A DNA stretch of 64,000 nucleotides from UBA6168 sp041392505 (GCA_041392505.1 JAWKLX010000030.1:1-64000), one strand, 5' to 3'; counted from the first letter of the stretch, positions 1-9,621 are shown. The notes: generated from the sequence alone by a model not told the origin. Numbers and translations are program-made.

Positions 1-1074
1 TATTCCACGCTCAACCAAATCACGATGACCAATTCATTTCCCCAAATAGAAAATGAGGAAGTGCAATTTTTACCGCATAATTTTTATGATGCCCGATTCC
101 GCATTACCCAGCCTTTGATCAACCGGGAAATTTATTTCAACAAAAAAATCAAGCGCGAGATGGTAGGGCTAAAAGAAGTGGAAATCCAAGTGTTCAAACG
201 GGAATTGGTCAAGGAGGTAAAAACGGCTTATTACCAATATTTGCAAGCTACGGAGGCCATTTCTATTTTCGATAATGCACTGGGTTTATTGGCGGAAAAC
301 AAACGGGTCAACGAAAGTTTGCTCCGCAATGACAAAGTGATCCCGTCGGTGCTGTTGCGGATTGAAAGTGAAATCACCAACGTAAAAGCCCAAAAAAACG
401 AGGCCCTGACCAATCAGCAAAATGCCGCCGCCTATTTCAATTTTTTGCAAAACCGGGATTTGGAAGCTCCCATTGAAACCGACGAGTTGGTATTGGCGGA
501 ATTAATTGCGGAACAAACTGCCATGCAAATGGGCAACCGAGAAGAGCTCCAGCAGCTGCAAACGGCACAGGCCATCAATGCCCTGGTGGTGGAATTGGAA
601 AATGCGTACAAAGTGCCACAGGTCGGAGTGCAAGTGGATGTTGGTTCTCAAAATTTTGATTTCAAATATGGTGGTTATGTGTTGGCGGGCCTCGCCGTGG
701 AAGTGCCGATCTTCGCTGGCAACCGCAACAAATTGCAAGTGCAACAAGCGCAACTCGATCTAAAAGCCACTGCCGAAAAAATAGCGCAGGTCGAAACCCA
801 AATCGAACTGCAAACGGCCACCGCCCGCAATTCCATGTTGGCTGCCATTGAGACTTGGCGCAGTTACCAAGCCCAATTGACCAATGCCCGACGCCAATAC
901 GATGACACCTTCCGTCGCTACAAGGAAGGGGTTTCCAATTATATCGAAGTGCTGGATGCCCGCACTCAGGTAACCAATGTTGAATTGCAACAATCCTTAT
1001 CCATGTACACCGTGCTGCTGAAACAAGCGGAATTGGAAAGGGCTGTGGCAGGGTTTGATTTGAGTGGGAATTGA
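1..1074 (+). CDS. TolC-family outer membrane efflux protein (5' end outside window)
   Basis: This is the outer-membrane channel of a tripartite efflux pump. The reading frame is open to the first base of the window, so only the C-terminal ~357 residues are present; the ATG at 25 is internal. The visible part has the long, Gln/Ala/Glu-rich amphipathic helices typical of TolC, including LVKEVKTAYYQYLQA and the repeat-half helix ending RRYKEGVSNYIEVLDARTQ, a well conserved TolC segment. It ends with the usual helical tail LLKQAELERAVAGFDL. It lies upstream of, and on the same strand as, an RND adaptor and an RND pump, so it is almost certainly their channel. The family assignment is secure; the substrate is unknown. 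No regulator is visible, but the upstream side is cut off. Confidence 0.93.
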   Translation, partial: YSTLNQITMTNSFPQIENEEVQFLPHNFYDARFRITQPLINREIYFNKKIKREMVGLKEVEIQVFKRELVKEVKTAYYQYLQATEAISIFDNALGLLAENKRVNESLLRNDKVIPSVLLRIESEITNVKAQKNEALTNQQNAAAYFNFLQNRDLEAPIETDELVLAELIAEQTAMQMGNREELQQLQTAQAINALVVELENAYKVPQVGVQVDVGSQNFDFKYGGYVLAGLAVEVPIFAGNRNKLQVQQAQLDLKATAEKIAQVETQIELQTATARNSMLAAIETWRSYQAQLTNARRQYDDTFRRYKEGVSNYIEVLDARTQVTNVELQQSLSMYTVLLKQAELERAVAGFDLSGN

Positions 1075-1200
1075 GGTATTAGGAGATTAAGAAATTGAGA
1101 AATTAAGTATTGCATAATAGTCATTTTCGGTGTCCTATAAGTGACACCTTTCATAGCCCGGCAATTTGAAAATTAATAATTTTAGAAAAACATAAACCCA

Positions 1201-1296
1201 TTTTTTGAAACACATAGACACAAAAGGACACATAGTTGTGCACCAGCTGCCGAAGGCGGCTGAGAATTTTCTATGTGCCTATGTGTTTCAAAAAAA
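1201..1296. repeat. Intergenic imperfect inverted repeat
   Basis: A 20-nt arm (1201-1220, core GAAACACATAGACA) is matched by its complement at 1276-1295 with one mismatch. The inner sequence repeats the unit CACATAG. It lies in the 315-bp gap between the channel gene and the adaptor gene, which holds no ORF. It is one of several intergenic inverted repeats in this window built from short repeated units. It could form an mRNA hairpin that lowers readthrough between the two genes; this is inference. Confidence 0.7.
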
Positions 1297-1389
1297 AAGA
1301 AACCTTAAATATTACTTTTCAATTTGCAGAGACAAAAAAGGTGGTCACCTTTAAATCATTGAGCTTTTTCTTCTTCTAAAAATCAAAAT

Positions 1390-2436
1390 ATGAAATACCC
1401 TTTTCACCTATTTCTATTGGTCGTTTTCTTGTTTTCCTGTGGTAAGGAAGAACCCCCATCAAACACTGCCAACGGAACGAATTCCAAAAAAGCGAACACG
1501 GTGCGAACCGCCAAAGTAGAGCGGGAAGATATTAATTTGTCTATTCAGGCATCGGGGATGGTCGCTTCGGATACGGAGGCCAAACCCGCATTTAAAACGG
1601 GTGGTGTCATTTCAAAAATGTATTTGCAAGAAGGCGACCCGGTCGCTAAAGGCCAGCTTTTGGCGACGCTTGACCTGACCGAAATCAATGCCCAAGTTCA
1701 GCAAGCCACCGAGGCAGTCAACAAGGCTTCCAGGGATTTGCAACGGGCAGAAAACCTTTATGCGGATAGTGTGGCCACTTTGGAAAATGTGCAAGATGCG
1801 ACTACTGGTCTGCGGGTAGCAGAGGAGAATTTGCGAATGGCCAATTTCAATAAAAACTACTCGGAAATCCGCTCACCCATTGCGGGTAAGGTGATTAAAA
1901 AATTGGTCAATACCGGCGAGATCGTTGGCCCCGGCATGCCCGCTTATTTTATTTTGGGAAATGCCACCAAAGACTGGGTCATCAAGACCGGGTTGGCCGA
2001 CCGGGACTGGGCAAGGGTCAGCAAAGGCGACCGGGCTACGCTCATTTTTGATGCCTACCCCGGCAAAACCTATGAAGCGAAAGTTACCCAACTGGCCGAT
2101 ACGGGTAACCCCGGCAGCGGGACTTTCGATGTGGAATTATCGATCGTCGGGCCCACTCCCCGTCTCGCTGCGGGGCTGATTTCATCGGTGGAAATTTTTC
2201 CTAAAACTATTGATCAACAAACAGTTATCCCTTTGGATGCCCTAGTAGAAACCAATCGGTTCGATGCCAAAGTTTTCACCGTAAAAGATAACAAGGCGAA
2301 GCTGGTGGAAGTGCGAATCGCATTTTTACATGAGGACAAAGTAGTGGTGAGCGCTGGTTTGGAAAATGTGGAGGTAGTCGTGACGGATGGGGCGCCTTAC
2401 TTGGTAGACGGGGCAGCGGTGGAGGTTGTGGATTGA
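1390..2436 (+). CDS. RND efflux periplasmic adaptor (membrane fusion protein), lipoprotein
   Basis: This is the periplasmic adaptor that bridges the inner-membrane RND pump and the TolC channel. The 348-residue protein begins with a lipoprotein signal peptide and lipobox (LFLFSCGK, Cys at about residue 17), so it should be lipid-anchored. The biotinyl-lipoyl-like half-motifs are visible (GGVISKMYLQEGDPVAKGQL and SPIAGKVIKKLVNTGEIVG), separated by a coiled coil at about residues 95-155, followed by the beta-barrel and membrane-proximal domains. It starts 66 bp before the pump gene and follows the channel gene, the usual operon order channel-adaptor-pump. The family is certain and the substrate unknown. 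Confidence 0.95.
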   Translation: MKYPFHLFLLVVFLFSCGKEEPPSNTANGTNSKKANTVRTAKVEREDINLSIQASGMVASDTEAKPAFKTGGVISKMYLQEGDPVAKGQLLATLDLTEINAQVQQATEAVNKASRDLQRAENLYADSVATLENVQDATTGLRVAEENLRMANFNKNYSEIRSPIAGKVIKKLVNTGEIVGPGMPAYFILGNATKDWVIKTGLADRDWARVSKGDRATLIFDAYPGKTYEAKVTQLADTGNPGSGTFDVELSIVGPTPRLAAGLISSVEIFPKTIDQQTVIPLDALVETNRFDAKVFTVKDNKAKLVEVRIAFLHEDKVVVSAGLENVEVVVTDGAPYLVDGAAVEVVD

Positions 2437-2502
2437 TAGAATTCGGCAGAATGATGAGTCAAAACTAAACACTAATTAACCGATCACTGATAACTAATCA
2501 GC

Positions 2503-5500
2503 ATGAAAATAGCAGATTTTTCTGTCAAAAATTACCAGTTCACCATTGTGTTGTTCATCATGGTCATGTTGTTGGGCTTGAGTGCCTTGTTCAACATGCC
2601 CCGTGGCGAAGACCCCGTTTTCAATGCGCCTATTTATGTGGTGACGGTCATTTATCCCGGTACGAGCCCTAACGACATGGAGGAACTGGTGGCCGACCCT
2701 ATCGAGGAGGCGATCTACGAGTTGGAGGATGTCAAGGAAATAACGACTAAATGTTACGATGGGGTAGCAGTTATCCAAGCCGAATTCAATTATGGCGTCA
2801 ACAACCTGACGAAATACAACGACATCATTCGGGAGATCAATAAACTAAGGCCCGATTTGCCAGCCGATATTTTAGAGGTAAAAATCATCCGGGCGCAATC
2901 TTCCGATGTAAATATTTTCCAACATGCCTTAGTCTCACAAAGTGCTTCTTACCAAGAATTGAAAATGCAGGCGGAACGCCTGAAAAGCAAACTGGAAAAA
3001 TTGCGGGAACTCAAACAGGTGGAAATCCAAGCGTACCCAGAACGGGAAGTACAGGTGGAAATTAACCTCGAAAAAATGGCCCAAAACCGCTTGGGTCTGA
3101 ACCAAGTGCTCAACCTCATCGGTGCGAACAATGTGAACATCCCCGGCGGAAGTATTGATATTGGTTCAAAAAAATTCAATATCAAATCCACCAGTAGTTT
3201 TGAAGACATTCAGGATGTCAGGAATACCATCGTCCAAACGACGGCAGAGGGACGCATCATTTACCTGAAAGATATTGCCCAAGTGAAATTTGCAGACGAG
3301 GATGATACGCATCTGGCCCGATACAATGGAGAGCGCACGATTTGGATTCTGACCCGGCAAAAAGACCGTAAAAATGTGATCCAGACCAGTGAAAAGATTT
3401 ACCCCATCGTCGAAGAATTTAAAAGTAAACTGCCAGCGGGCATGCGTTTGGAAACTTCTTTTGACCAGGCAAAAAGTGTCGACCGGCGGTTGACCGGGTT
3501 AGGGAAGGATTTTTTGATAGCAGTATTTTTAGTGTTGTTGACCTTGTTGCCGTTGGGGCCTCGGGCGTCGCTGGTGGTTATGATTTCCATCCCACTTTCT
3601 CTGGCGATCGGTTTGGCGCTGTTGGATTTAATGGGTTATACCCTCAACCAATTGAGCATTGTGGGCATGGTGGTTTCACTGGGTTTGTTGGTGGATGACA
3701 GTATTGTTGTGGTGGAAAATATTGAACGGTTCATGCGGATGGGGTACACCCGGATGGAGGCGGCCATCATGGGTACAAAGCAAATTGGGATTGCGGTCAT
3801 TGGTTGTACCGCTACTTTGGTTTTGGCTTTTTTGCCTTTGGTATTTTTGCCGGAGGCTACAGGAGAATTTATCCGCAGCATGCCCTTGGCGATCATTTTG
3901 ACCGTCATTGCATCGCTGTTTGTTGCATTGACGATCATCCCCTTTTTATCAAGGATGATTTTGAAAAAACACGAACAGGTTGGTGGGAATTTGTTTTTTC
4001 GGTTATTTAAAAAATACCTGAACGAGCCTTACCAGGTGGTTTTGCACTGGGCGTTCCGGCATCCTGTTCTGACTTTGTTAACCGCGGTCGTGATTTTTGT
4101 ATGCAGTTTGGGGCTGGTCCCACTGATCGGTTTCAGCTTATTTCCTACCTCCGAAAAACCGATATTCATGATCGACGTGGAGCTGCCATTGGGTTCGAAC
4201 ATGGAAAAAGTGGACACAGTTGTTTCCTTTGTGGAAAGGCGGTTGCTGAGTGACCAGCGGGTTGTCAGTGCCAGCTCGAATATTGGGAAAGGCAACCCCC
4301 GCATTTACTACAATGAATTTCAGCAACAGAATTCGCCGAATTTTGGGCAAGTCTTCGTTGGGCTTCAACCCGAAATGAAAGTGCCGGAGATTGTCGCTTT
4401 TACTGATCAACTGAAGGCAGATTTTTCTGATTATCCTGGTGCTAAGATTACGGTGAAAATGTTCCAGCAAGGGCCACCGATCACTGCGCCCATTGAGTTA
4501 AGGATTTTTGGGGAAAACTTGGATGAACTACGCCGAATTGCTATAGACGTGGAAGAAATTGTCAACGGGACGGAAGGCGCTATTTATGTTGAAAACCCAC
4601 TGCGGACTCAAAAGACGGATTTGGAGGTGGTGATTAACAAGGACAAAGCAGGGTTGCTGGGTATCCCTTTAGCTGAAGTTGCGAAGACAGTTCGATTGGG
4701 TGTGGCGGGCCTTAAAGTTGGAGATTTTCGGAATGAGGATGGCGACGAATTTGCCATCAATGTTTCCATTGCTGAAAACAAAGAAGAGGCGCTTGAAACA
4801 TTTTCCAAAATCTATGTCACTTCCCTCAGCGGAGCGCTGGTGCCATTGTCACAAATAGCCAAAATCGAGTTGCAAACGTCCCCATCGTTTATCCAACACT
4901 ACAACAAGGAGCGTTTCACTTATGTCAGCGCCTTCACTCAAACGGGGTATAATACGAGCGCCCTCACCGATGAGATCATTGAAAAATTGGAACAATATGA
5001 TTTTCCCGAAGGGTACAGTTTTATTGCAGCAGGAGAGCGCAAGACGCAGCAGGAAAGTTTTGGGGGAATGGAGACGATCGTAATCATTGCGGTCTTCCTG
5101 CTTTTAGCGATTTTGGTCTTGGAATTCAGGACGTTTAAAAGCACGTTGATTGTGCTGTCGGTTATCCCTCTGGGTATCATTGGTTCGCTGACTGCGCTAT
5201 TTTTGGTAGGCGAAACTTTGTCCTTTGTAGCAACCATTGGCATGATCGCCCTGACCGGAATTGAGATAAAAAACTCCATCTTTTTGGTGGATTATACAAA
5301 CCAGTTGCGGGAGCAAGGGATGCCTTTGGAAGAGGCTATTTTCGAAGGGGCAGAAACCCGTTTTCTTCCCATTTTCTTGACAACATTAACGGCCATTGGC
5401 GGTCTGATACCTTTGGTTTTGGAAAACTCCCCACTTATCTCTCCACTTGCATGGGTCTTGATTGGAGGGCTGATCAGTTCCATGATGCTAAGTAGGGTCG

Positions 5501-5556
5501 TTACTCCGCTGTTGTATAAAATGTTGCCGCCGAGAGTGAAAGTAAAGGCCGGATAA
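2503..5556 (+). CDS. RND multidrug efflux permease (HAE1/AcrB family)
   Basis: This is a proton-driven inner-membrane pump of the AcrB type. At 1017 residues it has the family's usual length, with the duplicated layout of one N-terminal helix, a large periplasmic loop, a helix bundle, a second loop and a second bundle. The TM4 proton-relay motif is present as GLLVDDSIVVVENIERFM with both aspartates. The second-half equivalent reads IALTGIEIKNSIFLVDY. The N-terminus (FSVKNYQFTIVLFIMVMLLG) is typical of short HAE1 proteins. It forms an operon with the preceding adaptor and channel genes and is followed by a strong convergent hairpin terminator. Closer assignment than HAE1 is not possible by eye. 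Confidence 0.95.
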   Translation: MKIADFSVKNYQFTIVLFIMVMLLGLSALFNMPRGEDPVFNAPIYVVTVIYPGTSPNDMEELVADPIEEAIYELEDVKEITTKCYDGVAVIQAEFNYGVNNLTKYNDIIREINKLRPDLPADILEVKIIRAQSSDVNIFQHALVSQSASYQELKMQAERLKSKLEKLRELKQVEIQAYPEREVQVEINLEKMAQNRLGLNQVLNLIGANNVNIPGGSIDIGSKKFNIKSTSSFEDIQDVRNTIVQTTAEGRIIYLKDIAQVKFADEDDTHLARYNGERTIWILTRQKDRKNVIQTSEKIYPIVEEFKSKLPAGMRLETSFDQAKSVDRRLTGLGKDFLIAVFLVLLTLLPLGPRASLVVMISIPLSLAIGLALLDLMGYTLNQLSIVGMVVSLGLLVDDSIVVVENIERFMRMGYTRMEAAIMGTKQIGIAVIGCTATLVLAFLPLVFLPEATGEFIRSMPLAIILTVIASLFVALTIIPFLSRMILKKHEQVGGNLFFRLFKKYLNEPYQVVLHWAFRHPVLTLLTAVVIFVCSLGLVPLIGFSLFPTSEKPIFMIDVELPLGSNMEKVDTVVSFVERRLLSDQRVVSASSNIGKGNPRIYYNEFQQQNSPNFGQVFVGLQPEMKVPEIVAFTDQLKADFSDYPGAKITVKMFQQGPPITAPIELRIFGENLDELRRIAIDVEEIVNGTEGAIYVENPLRTQKTDLEVVINKDKAGLLGIPLAEVAKTVRLGVAGLKVGDFRNEDGDEFAINVSIAENKEEALETFSKIYVTSLSGALVPLSQIAKIELQTSPSFIQHYNKERFTYVSAFTQTGYNTSALTDEIIEKLEQYDFPEGYSFIAAGERKTQQESFGGMETIVIIAVFLLLAILVLEFRTFKSTLIVLSVIPLGIIGSLTALFLVGETLSFVATIGMIALTGIEIKNSIFLVDYTNQLREQGMPLEEAIFEGAETRFLPIFLTTLTAIGGLIPLVLENSPLISPLAWVLIGGLISSMMLSRVVTPLLYKMLPPRVKVKAG

Positions 5557-5624
5557 AGCAGGTTGGAAAATTTGAGTTTTGATAAAACGCCTTGTATGTT
5601 AACGATTCAAGAAATTTCAAAAGA

Positions 5625-5675
5625 GTCTAAAAAGGGGCGGCCCGGTTCATTGAACCGGGCCGCCCCATTTTAGAC
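5625..5675. terminator. Strong bidirectional hairpin terminator
   Basis: Two 25-nt arms (5625-5649 and 5651-5675) pair at 24 of 25 positions, with a GC-rich core GGGGCGGCCCGGTTCA flanked by A-runs and T-runs. It sits between the convergent ends of the RND pump gene and the sensor kinase gene, so it can terminate transcription in both directions. Confidence 0.9.
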
Positions 5676-5762
5676 CTTGGACCGAACCGTCTGATTAAAA
5701 GAGCTTTGGTAATCGTTCAGCCCGTTTATAAGAATATAATTTTCATAAAATGCCTATTAGCA

Positions 5763-7712
5763 TTAACCCAATACCGTTGCCATTGTCCCCATGATCCTGG
5801 CATACAAGTCATTAGGCTTGAATGGCTTAGACAAATAATCATTCATGCCAATCTCCATGCATTTATCTTGTTCTTGTTTGTTGGAGTTGGCGGTCAAAGC
5901 TATAATCGGGACCTGACTGAATTCCCTGATTTTACGGGCTGCTTCCATACCGTTCATCACGGGCATTTGGATATCCATCAAGATCAGGTCGTAACCATAT
6001 TCCTTAAATTTCTCCACACCAACCAACCCATTTTCAGCAATATCAACGGAGACAAAATCCGACCAATTGGTCAATACTTTTTTTGTGGCCATTTGGTTGA
6101 GGAAATGATCTTCCACATACAAAATTTTAAGTGGGGCGACTGGTTTATCTCCTTGGAGATGTCTGGCTTGAAGCGGTACTTTGACTGGAATGCTGATGGT
6201 AAAGTTAGAGCCTTTTCCGATATGGCTGCTGATTTGCATCGAGCCTTTCATCGTTTTGGCGAGCTTGGAAACAATGGCAATCCCCAACTGGCGTTTTTTA
6301 CAGGGCTCTTGGTCAAGGTTAGCTTCCAACAATAATTTATCAGCTTCCAGCAATTGAGCTATTTTTTCTTTATCGATCCCTTTCCCATTGTCTTCGACAG
6401 TTAGGATGAGGTGGACTTCAGAGGCACTGATTTCTTCCATGCCCGCAGATATGATCACATGGCCTCCGGTGTTGCCATATTTGATGGCATTGTCCACCAA
6501 ATTGTAAAGGATCTGCGTCAGTTTTTTCTGGTCACTGATTAATTTTTCTGGTAGTTTCTCGGCAATATTCAGCCCTATTTTCAGATCGGCCTGTTCAGCC
6601 TTGATGGCGACCACGTTTTTAGTTCCTTGCAAGAATTCCCGGATATTGAATTCTTCTTCCTCCAATTTGACATTATCGGTAACCATGACAGAGAAGTTCA
6701 ATAGGTTGTTGACGGAAAGCGAGAGATCGTCAACGGAGGTTTTTAGGTCATTGATATAATTTTCCTGAGAGGTGGATTTATCGGTGTTTTCTAAAAGAAA
6801 CAACAAATTGACAACTGAGGAAAGTGGCGTCCTGATTTGAAAACTAAGGTCGGAAAGTACTTCCTCCTGGATTTTAGCCGTTCGGCTGGATATGTTTTTA
6901 TCAATAATTAATTTTTCAGAAACCTTTCGCTCCGTCACATCCTGAATGCTTCCCACCAATAATATTTTCCCTGTTGCTTCATCAACTTGGATTTTTCCTT
7001 GAATGGTAAGGTAGCGAACATTGGTGCCTTCCAACAGTATGCGGTGTTCGATGGCCAGTTGTTCCCCATCTTTTATTAAACTATCAAAAAAATCTTCTAC
7101 CAAATCCCGGTCTTCCAAATGGACATAGTTTAAATACTCGGTCAGGGTGGGAGAGAGGCTGCCAGGATTAAAAGAAAAAATCCGGTAGATCTCGTCTGAC
7201 CAGTTCATTTCATTCGATACGATGTCCATTTCCCAAGTGCCAAAACGAGCCATTTCCTGTGCATCCAGAAATCGTTTGCGGTTTGTTTCCAGCTCTTTAG
7301 CTGTTTTTTCCAGCTTCATTTTCACTTTAGACCGCTGCAGTGCGAACCGGATCGCCCTCCCGAACAGCTTGCTGTCCATTTGGCTTTTTATCAAATAATC
7401 TTGAGCACCTGCTTTGACCGATTGATTGCCAATGATTTCATTATTAGTGTTGGTCACAATCACAACCGGTACATTGGAGGCTCGCTCCATATAAGTAGTA
7501 ACGGTCTTAAATCCTTGACTATCAGGTAAATCTAATTCTATGATAGCTAATTCTACAGCATGGGTGCTGATATAATTTAAACCTTCGAAAAGTGATTCAG
7601 TGTGGTGAAGATCGTATTTGATGCCAGCGTCTGCCAGATACGATTTAATGGACTGGACATCGGGAGTCAAATGGTCTATCAATAAGATGGACGTCTTTTG
7701 CTTAGTATTCAT
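5763..7712 (-). CDS. Hybrid sensor kinase (REC-PAS-HisKA-HATPase-REC) lacking the phospho-accepting His
   Basis: This is a soluble two-component hybrid kinase with no membrane segment. Domain order is: degenerate receiver (residues 8-125), PAS (about 150-262), dimerisation/H-box (about 280-345), HATPase (about 395-510) and C-terminal receiver (528-645). The H-box reads LSFQIRTPL where the family has LSHEIRTPL, so the histidine is Phe291. In the first receiver the phospho-site is Glu59 (AIIELDLPD) and the acidic pair is weakened (LIDHL). The N-box (LVDNAIKYG), G1 box (DNGKGID) and the C-terminal receiver (ED at 534-535, Asp580, Lys629) are intact. It lies 62 bp downstream of a stand-alone response regulator on the same strand and is probably co-transcribed. 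It may act as an ATP-dependent scaffold or phosphatase rather than an autokinase; this is inference. Confidence 0.88.
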   Translation of the reverse strand: MNTKQKTSILLIDHLTPDVQSIKSYLADAGIKYDLHHTESLFEGLNYISTHAVELAIIELDLPDSQGFKTVTTYMERASNVPVVIVTNTNNEIIGNQSVKAGAQDYLIKSQMDSKLFGRAIRFALQRSKVKMKLEKTAKELETNRKRFLDAQEMARFGTWEMDIVSNEMNWSDEIYRIFSFNPGSLSPTLTEYLNYVHLEDRDLVEDFFDSLIKDGEQLAIEHRILLEGTNVRYLTIQGKIQVDEATGKILLVGSIQDVTERKVSEKLIIDKNISSRTAKIQEEVLSDLSFQIRTPLSSVVNLLFLLENTDKSTSQENYINDLKTSVDDLSLSVNNLLNFSVMVTDNVKLEEEEFNIREFLQGTKNVVAIKAEQADLKIGLNIAEKLPEKLISDQKKLTQILYNLVDNAIKYGNTGGHVIISAGMEEISASEVHLILTVEDNGKGIDKEKIAQLLEADKLLLEANLDQEPCKKRQLGIAIVSKLAKTMKGSMQISSHIGKGSNFTISIPVKVPLQARHLQGDKPVAPLKILYVEDHFLNQMATKKVLTNWSDFVSVDIAENGLVGVEKFKEYGYDLILMDIQMPVMNGMEAARKIREFSQVPIIALTANSNKQEQDKCMEIGMNDYLSKPFKPNDLYARIMGTMATVLG

Positions 7713-7774
7713 ATTAAGTTAAATTGACCTGTTAAATCCCGCTGGAAGTATTTGTCAGAGTGTAATATTATTTC

Positions 7775-8218
7775 TCAGTAAACCATTGATGGAAGAATGG
7801 CCGTTTGCAGCCAGAAATCTTCAATTTTTTGGATGATGTCGAAGAATCGATCAAAATCTACCGGTTTGTTGATGTAACAATTGACATGGAGATTGTAACT
7901 GTTGAGGATATCCTGCTCGGCATTGGATGTGGTTAATATGACAACGGGAATACTCCTTAATTTAGGGTCTGCTTTAATATCACCCAATACTTCCCGTCCA
8001 TCTTTTTTAGGTAAGTTTAAATCTAATAATACAAGGTCAGGAGTGTCAACGTTTTCATAATTGCCAATTTTTCTGAGATAATTAATAGCTTCTAAGCCAT
8101 CCATTACCACATTTAGTTGAACGTTGATTTTGCCTTCCTTAAAGGCTTCTTGAGCGAGTCTTACATCGCCTGGATTGTCTTCAATTAGTAAAATATTCAC
8201 AGGTCTAGATTTCCTCAT
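7775..8218 (-). CDS. Single-domain response regulator (Rcp1/CheY-like)
   Basis: This is a stand-alone 147-residue receiver with no output domain. All receiver residues are present: acidic pair (LLIEDNPGD), phospho-acceptor Asp66 (LVLLDLNLP), Thr (VVILTTSN) and Lys (YINKPVDF). The insert KIGNYENVDTPDLVLLDLN and the ILTTSNAEQDI segment resemble Rcp1-type regulators, which serve phytochrome-like or PAS hybrid kinases. It is the first gene of a two-gene unit with the hybrid kinase downstream. Because that kinase lacks its own phospho-histidine, this regulator may be phosphorylated by another kinase encoded elsewhere, or may be the target of its C-terminal receiver. Start ATG at 8218. Confidence 0.92.
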   Translation of the reverse strand: MRKSRPVNILLIEDNPGDVRLAQEAFKEGKINVQLNVVMDGLEAINYLRKIGNYENVDTPDLVLLDLNLPKKDGREVLGDIKADPKLRSIPVVILTTSNAEQDILNSYNLHVNCYINKPVDFDRFFDIIQKIEDFWLQTAILPSMVY

Positions 8219-8424
8219 TAGAGTTAAATGATTGTATGGTTTGATTGGGCTAAAGTGTTTGTATAAAGTTTATTCGATTGGTGAAATCGAATAAAATAAC
8301 CCTCTTTTGTGTTCTATTTACTTTGGCTTTCACAGTGCTTGTTTGAAAGAAATATGCCAAAATACTTTTTATGCCCCTCTTGATTTAATATTGAGGGGTG
8401 ACCAAAAAGAAGCATTGGGAGGAG

Positions 8425-8454
8425 TTGTTTATTTGGTAGTGAGGCCTACTTTTG
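8425..8454 (+). promoter_or_regulatory. Bacteroidota-type promoter of the polyprenyl synthase gene
   Basis: A perfect -7 box TACTTTTG (8447-8454, consensus TAnnTTTG) is preceded by TTG at 8425-8427 with a 19-bp spacer. The start codon lies 31 bp downstream at 8486. This makes the short ORF on this strand (8307-8498) unlikely to be a real gene. Confidence 0.7.
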
Positions 8455-8485
8455 CAGAACAGAACAAGCAAGAATTGATTCACCT

Positions 8486-9463
8486 ATGCAAATTTTAAAC
8501 CAAATCCAGCAGGATTTTGAGGCTCATCTTAAAGACAGTCTTTTTGAAAATGACCCAGAAGAGCTCTATGCTCCTATCAATTACATACTTCAAATTGGAG
8601 GGAAAAGGTTGAGGCCTGCAGTTTTGTTGCTGACATGTTACCTTTTTAAAGGTAAATACAAACATGCCTTGCCTGCAGCTTTAGCAATAGAGGTATTCCA
8701 TAATTTCACTTTGGTTCATGATGACATAATGGACAACGCCCCACTGAGGCGGGGGATGCCAACTGTTCATGAAAAATATGATATCAATACTGGGATATTG
8801 TCGGGCGATGTAATGATGGTTCATGCATTTGATCTTTTGTTAAAATTGGAAGACCAAAAACATTTTCCAACCTTGTTAAAAATTTTTACTAAGCTCGCTG
8901 TGGAGGTTTGTGAGGGACAACAAATGGACATGAATTTTGAGAAACAACAAGAAGTCAAAATTGATGAGTACTTGCGGATGATAGAACTGAAAACCTCAGT
9001 ATTGGTGGCAGGGGCCATGAAAATGGGGGCTTTACTCGGAGGTGCTGATCTGGAGGATGCAGAAGCTGCCTATCAATTTGGTCGTAATTTAGGCATTTCC
9101 TTTCAGTTGCAGGATGACCTGTTGGATACGTATGGTGACCCGGAAAAATTTGGGAAGAAAGTCGGAGGAGATATTGTTCAAAACAAAAAAACCTTTCTCT
9201 ATTTAAAGGCTCTTGAATTGGCCGATCAGAATCAAAAGTCAAGGCTATATGAATTGTATCAGGAGAACCAATTAAATGAAAAGGAGAAAATCGAAAAAGT
9301 AGTCCAGATTTTTAATCAGATAGGCATCAAGGAAGAAACTGAGTTGATAAAAGAGGAATACAAGAATAATGCTTTTTCGTTTTTAAGGAAATTGAATATT
9401 GAGGAGGATCGGAGAAATCTGTTGGAAAAATTCGCTTATTACTTGATGAAAAGAGATGTCTAA
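8486..9463 (+). CDS. Polyprenyl (isoprenyl) diphosphate synthase
   Basis: A trans-prenyltransferase that extends allylic diphosphates with isopentenyl diphosphate, supplying quinone side chains or other long prenyl chains. The 325-residue protein has both aspartate-rich motifs: DDIMD at 79-83 followed by RRG, and DDLLD at 210-214 followed by the conserved K-GGDI segment. The GGKRLRP substrate-binding motif is at 38-44. Length and motifs fit the octaprenyl/geranylgeranyl synthase group. Residues before the first Asp motif include FHNFTLVH, with bulky side chains that may influence product length, but chain length cannot be read reliably. It is preceded by a good promoter and faces a convergent small-RNA candidate whose terminator touches its stop codon. 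Confidence 0.95.
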   Translation: MQILNQIQQDFEAHLKDSLFENDPEELYAPINYILQIGGKRLRPAVLLLTCYLFKGKYKHALPAALAIEVFHNFTLVHDDIMDNAPLRRGMPTVHEKYDINTGILSGDVMMVHAFDLLLKLEDQKHFPTLLKIFTKLAVEVCEGQQMDMNFEKQQEVKIDEYLRMIELKTSVLVAGAMKMGALLGGADLEDAEAAYQFGRNLGISFQLQDDLLDTYGDPEKFGKKVGGDIVQNKKTFLYLKALELADQNQKSRLYELYQENQLNEKEKIEKVVQIFNQIGIKEETELIKEEYKNNAFSFLRKLNIEEDRRNLLEKFAYYLMKRDV

Positions 9464-9615
9464 AAAAAAGGAGCAACCACCGAAGCGGTTACCCCTCACA
9501 CTATGAAACACTATGCCTTACGGTTTTTGTTTCAGGGTTAAAATCCTTTGATGTCTAATTTGAAGGGTCGTTTGGTGAAAGGTTTAGATGTATCGATTGA
9601 AGTATCAGTAGAATG
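9462..9615 (-). ncRNA. Candidate small RNA of about 150 nt
   Basis: Read on the minus strand, a perfect promoter (TTTG, 19 bp, TACTTTTG at 9652-9622) is followed after about 150 nt by a textbook intrinsic terminator: an 11-bp stem (9485-9495 with 9470-9480, counting G-U pairs) closed by a UUCG tetraloop, then eight T (9469-9462). No convincing ORF lies between; a 34-codon frame exists but its only ATG lies between the promoter boxes. The terminator overlaps the stop codon of the convergent prenyl synthase gene. The transcript could be 6S-like or a species-specific regulator; its class is not recognised. The 5' end is estimated from the -7 box. Confidence 0.55.
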
Positions 9616-9621
9616 GTTGGC

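Noticed and set aside
5706..6335. 209-codon plus-strand ORF opposite the sensor kinase
   Set aside because: Antisense shadow of a clear kinase gene.
8307..8498. 63-codon plus-strand ORF upstream of the prenyl synthase gene
   Set aside because: It spans the predicted promoter and overlaps the start of the real gene; no protein features.
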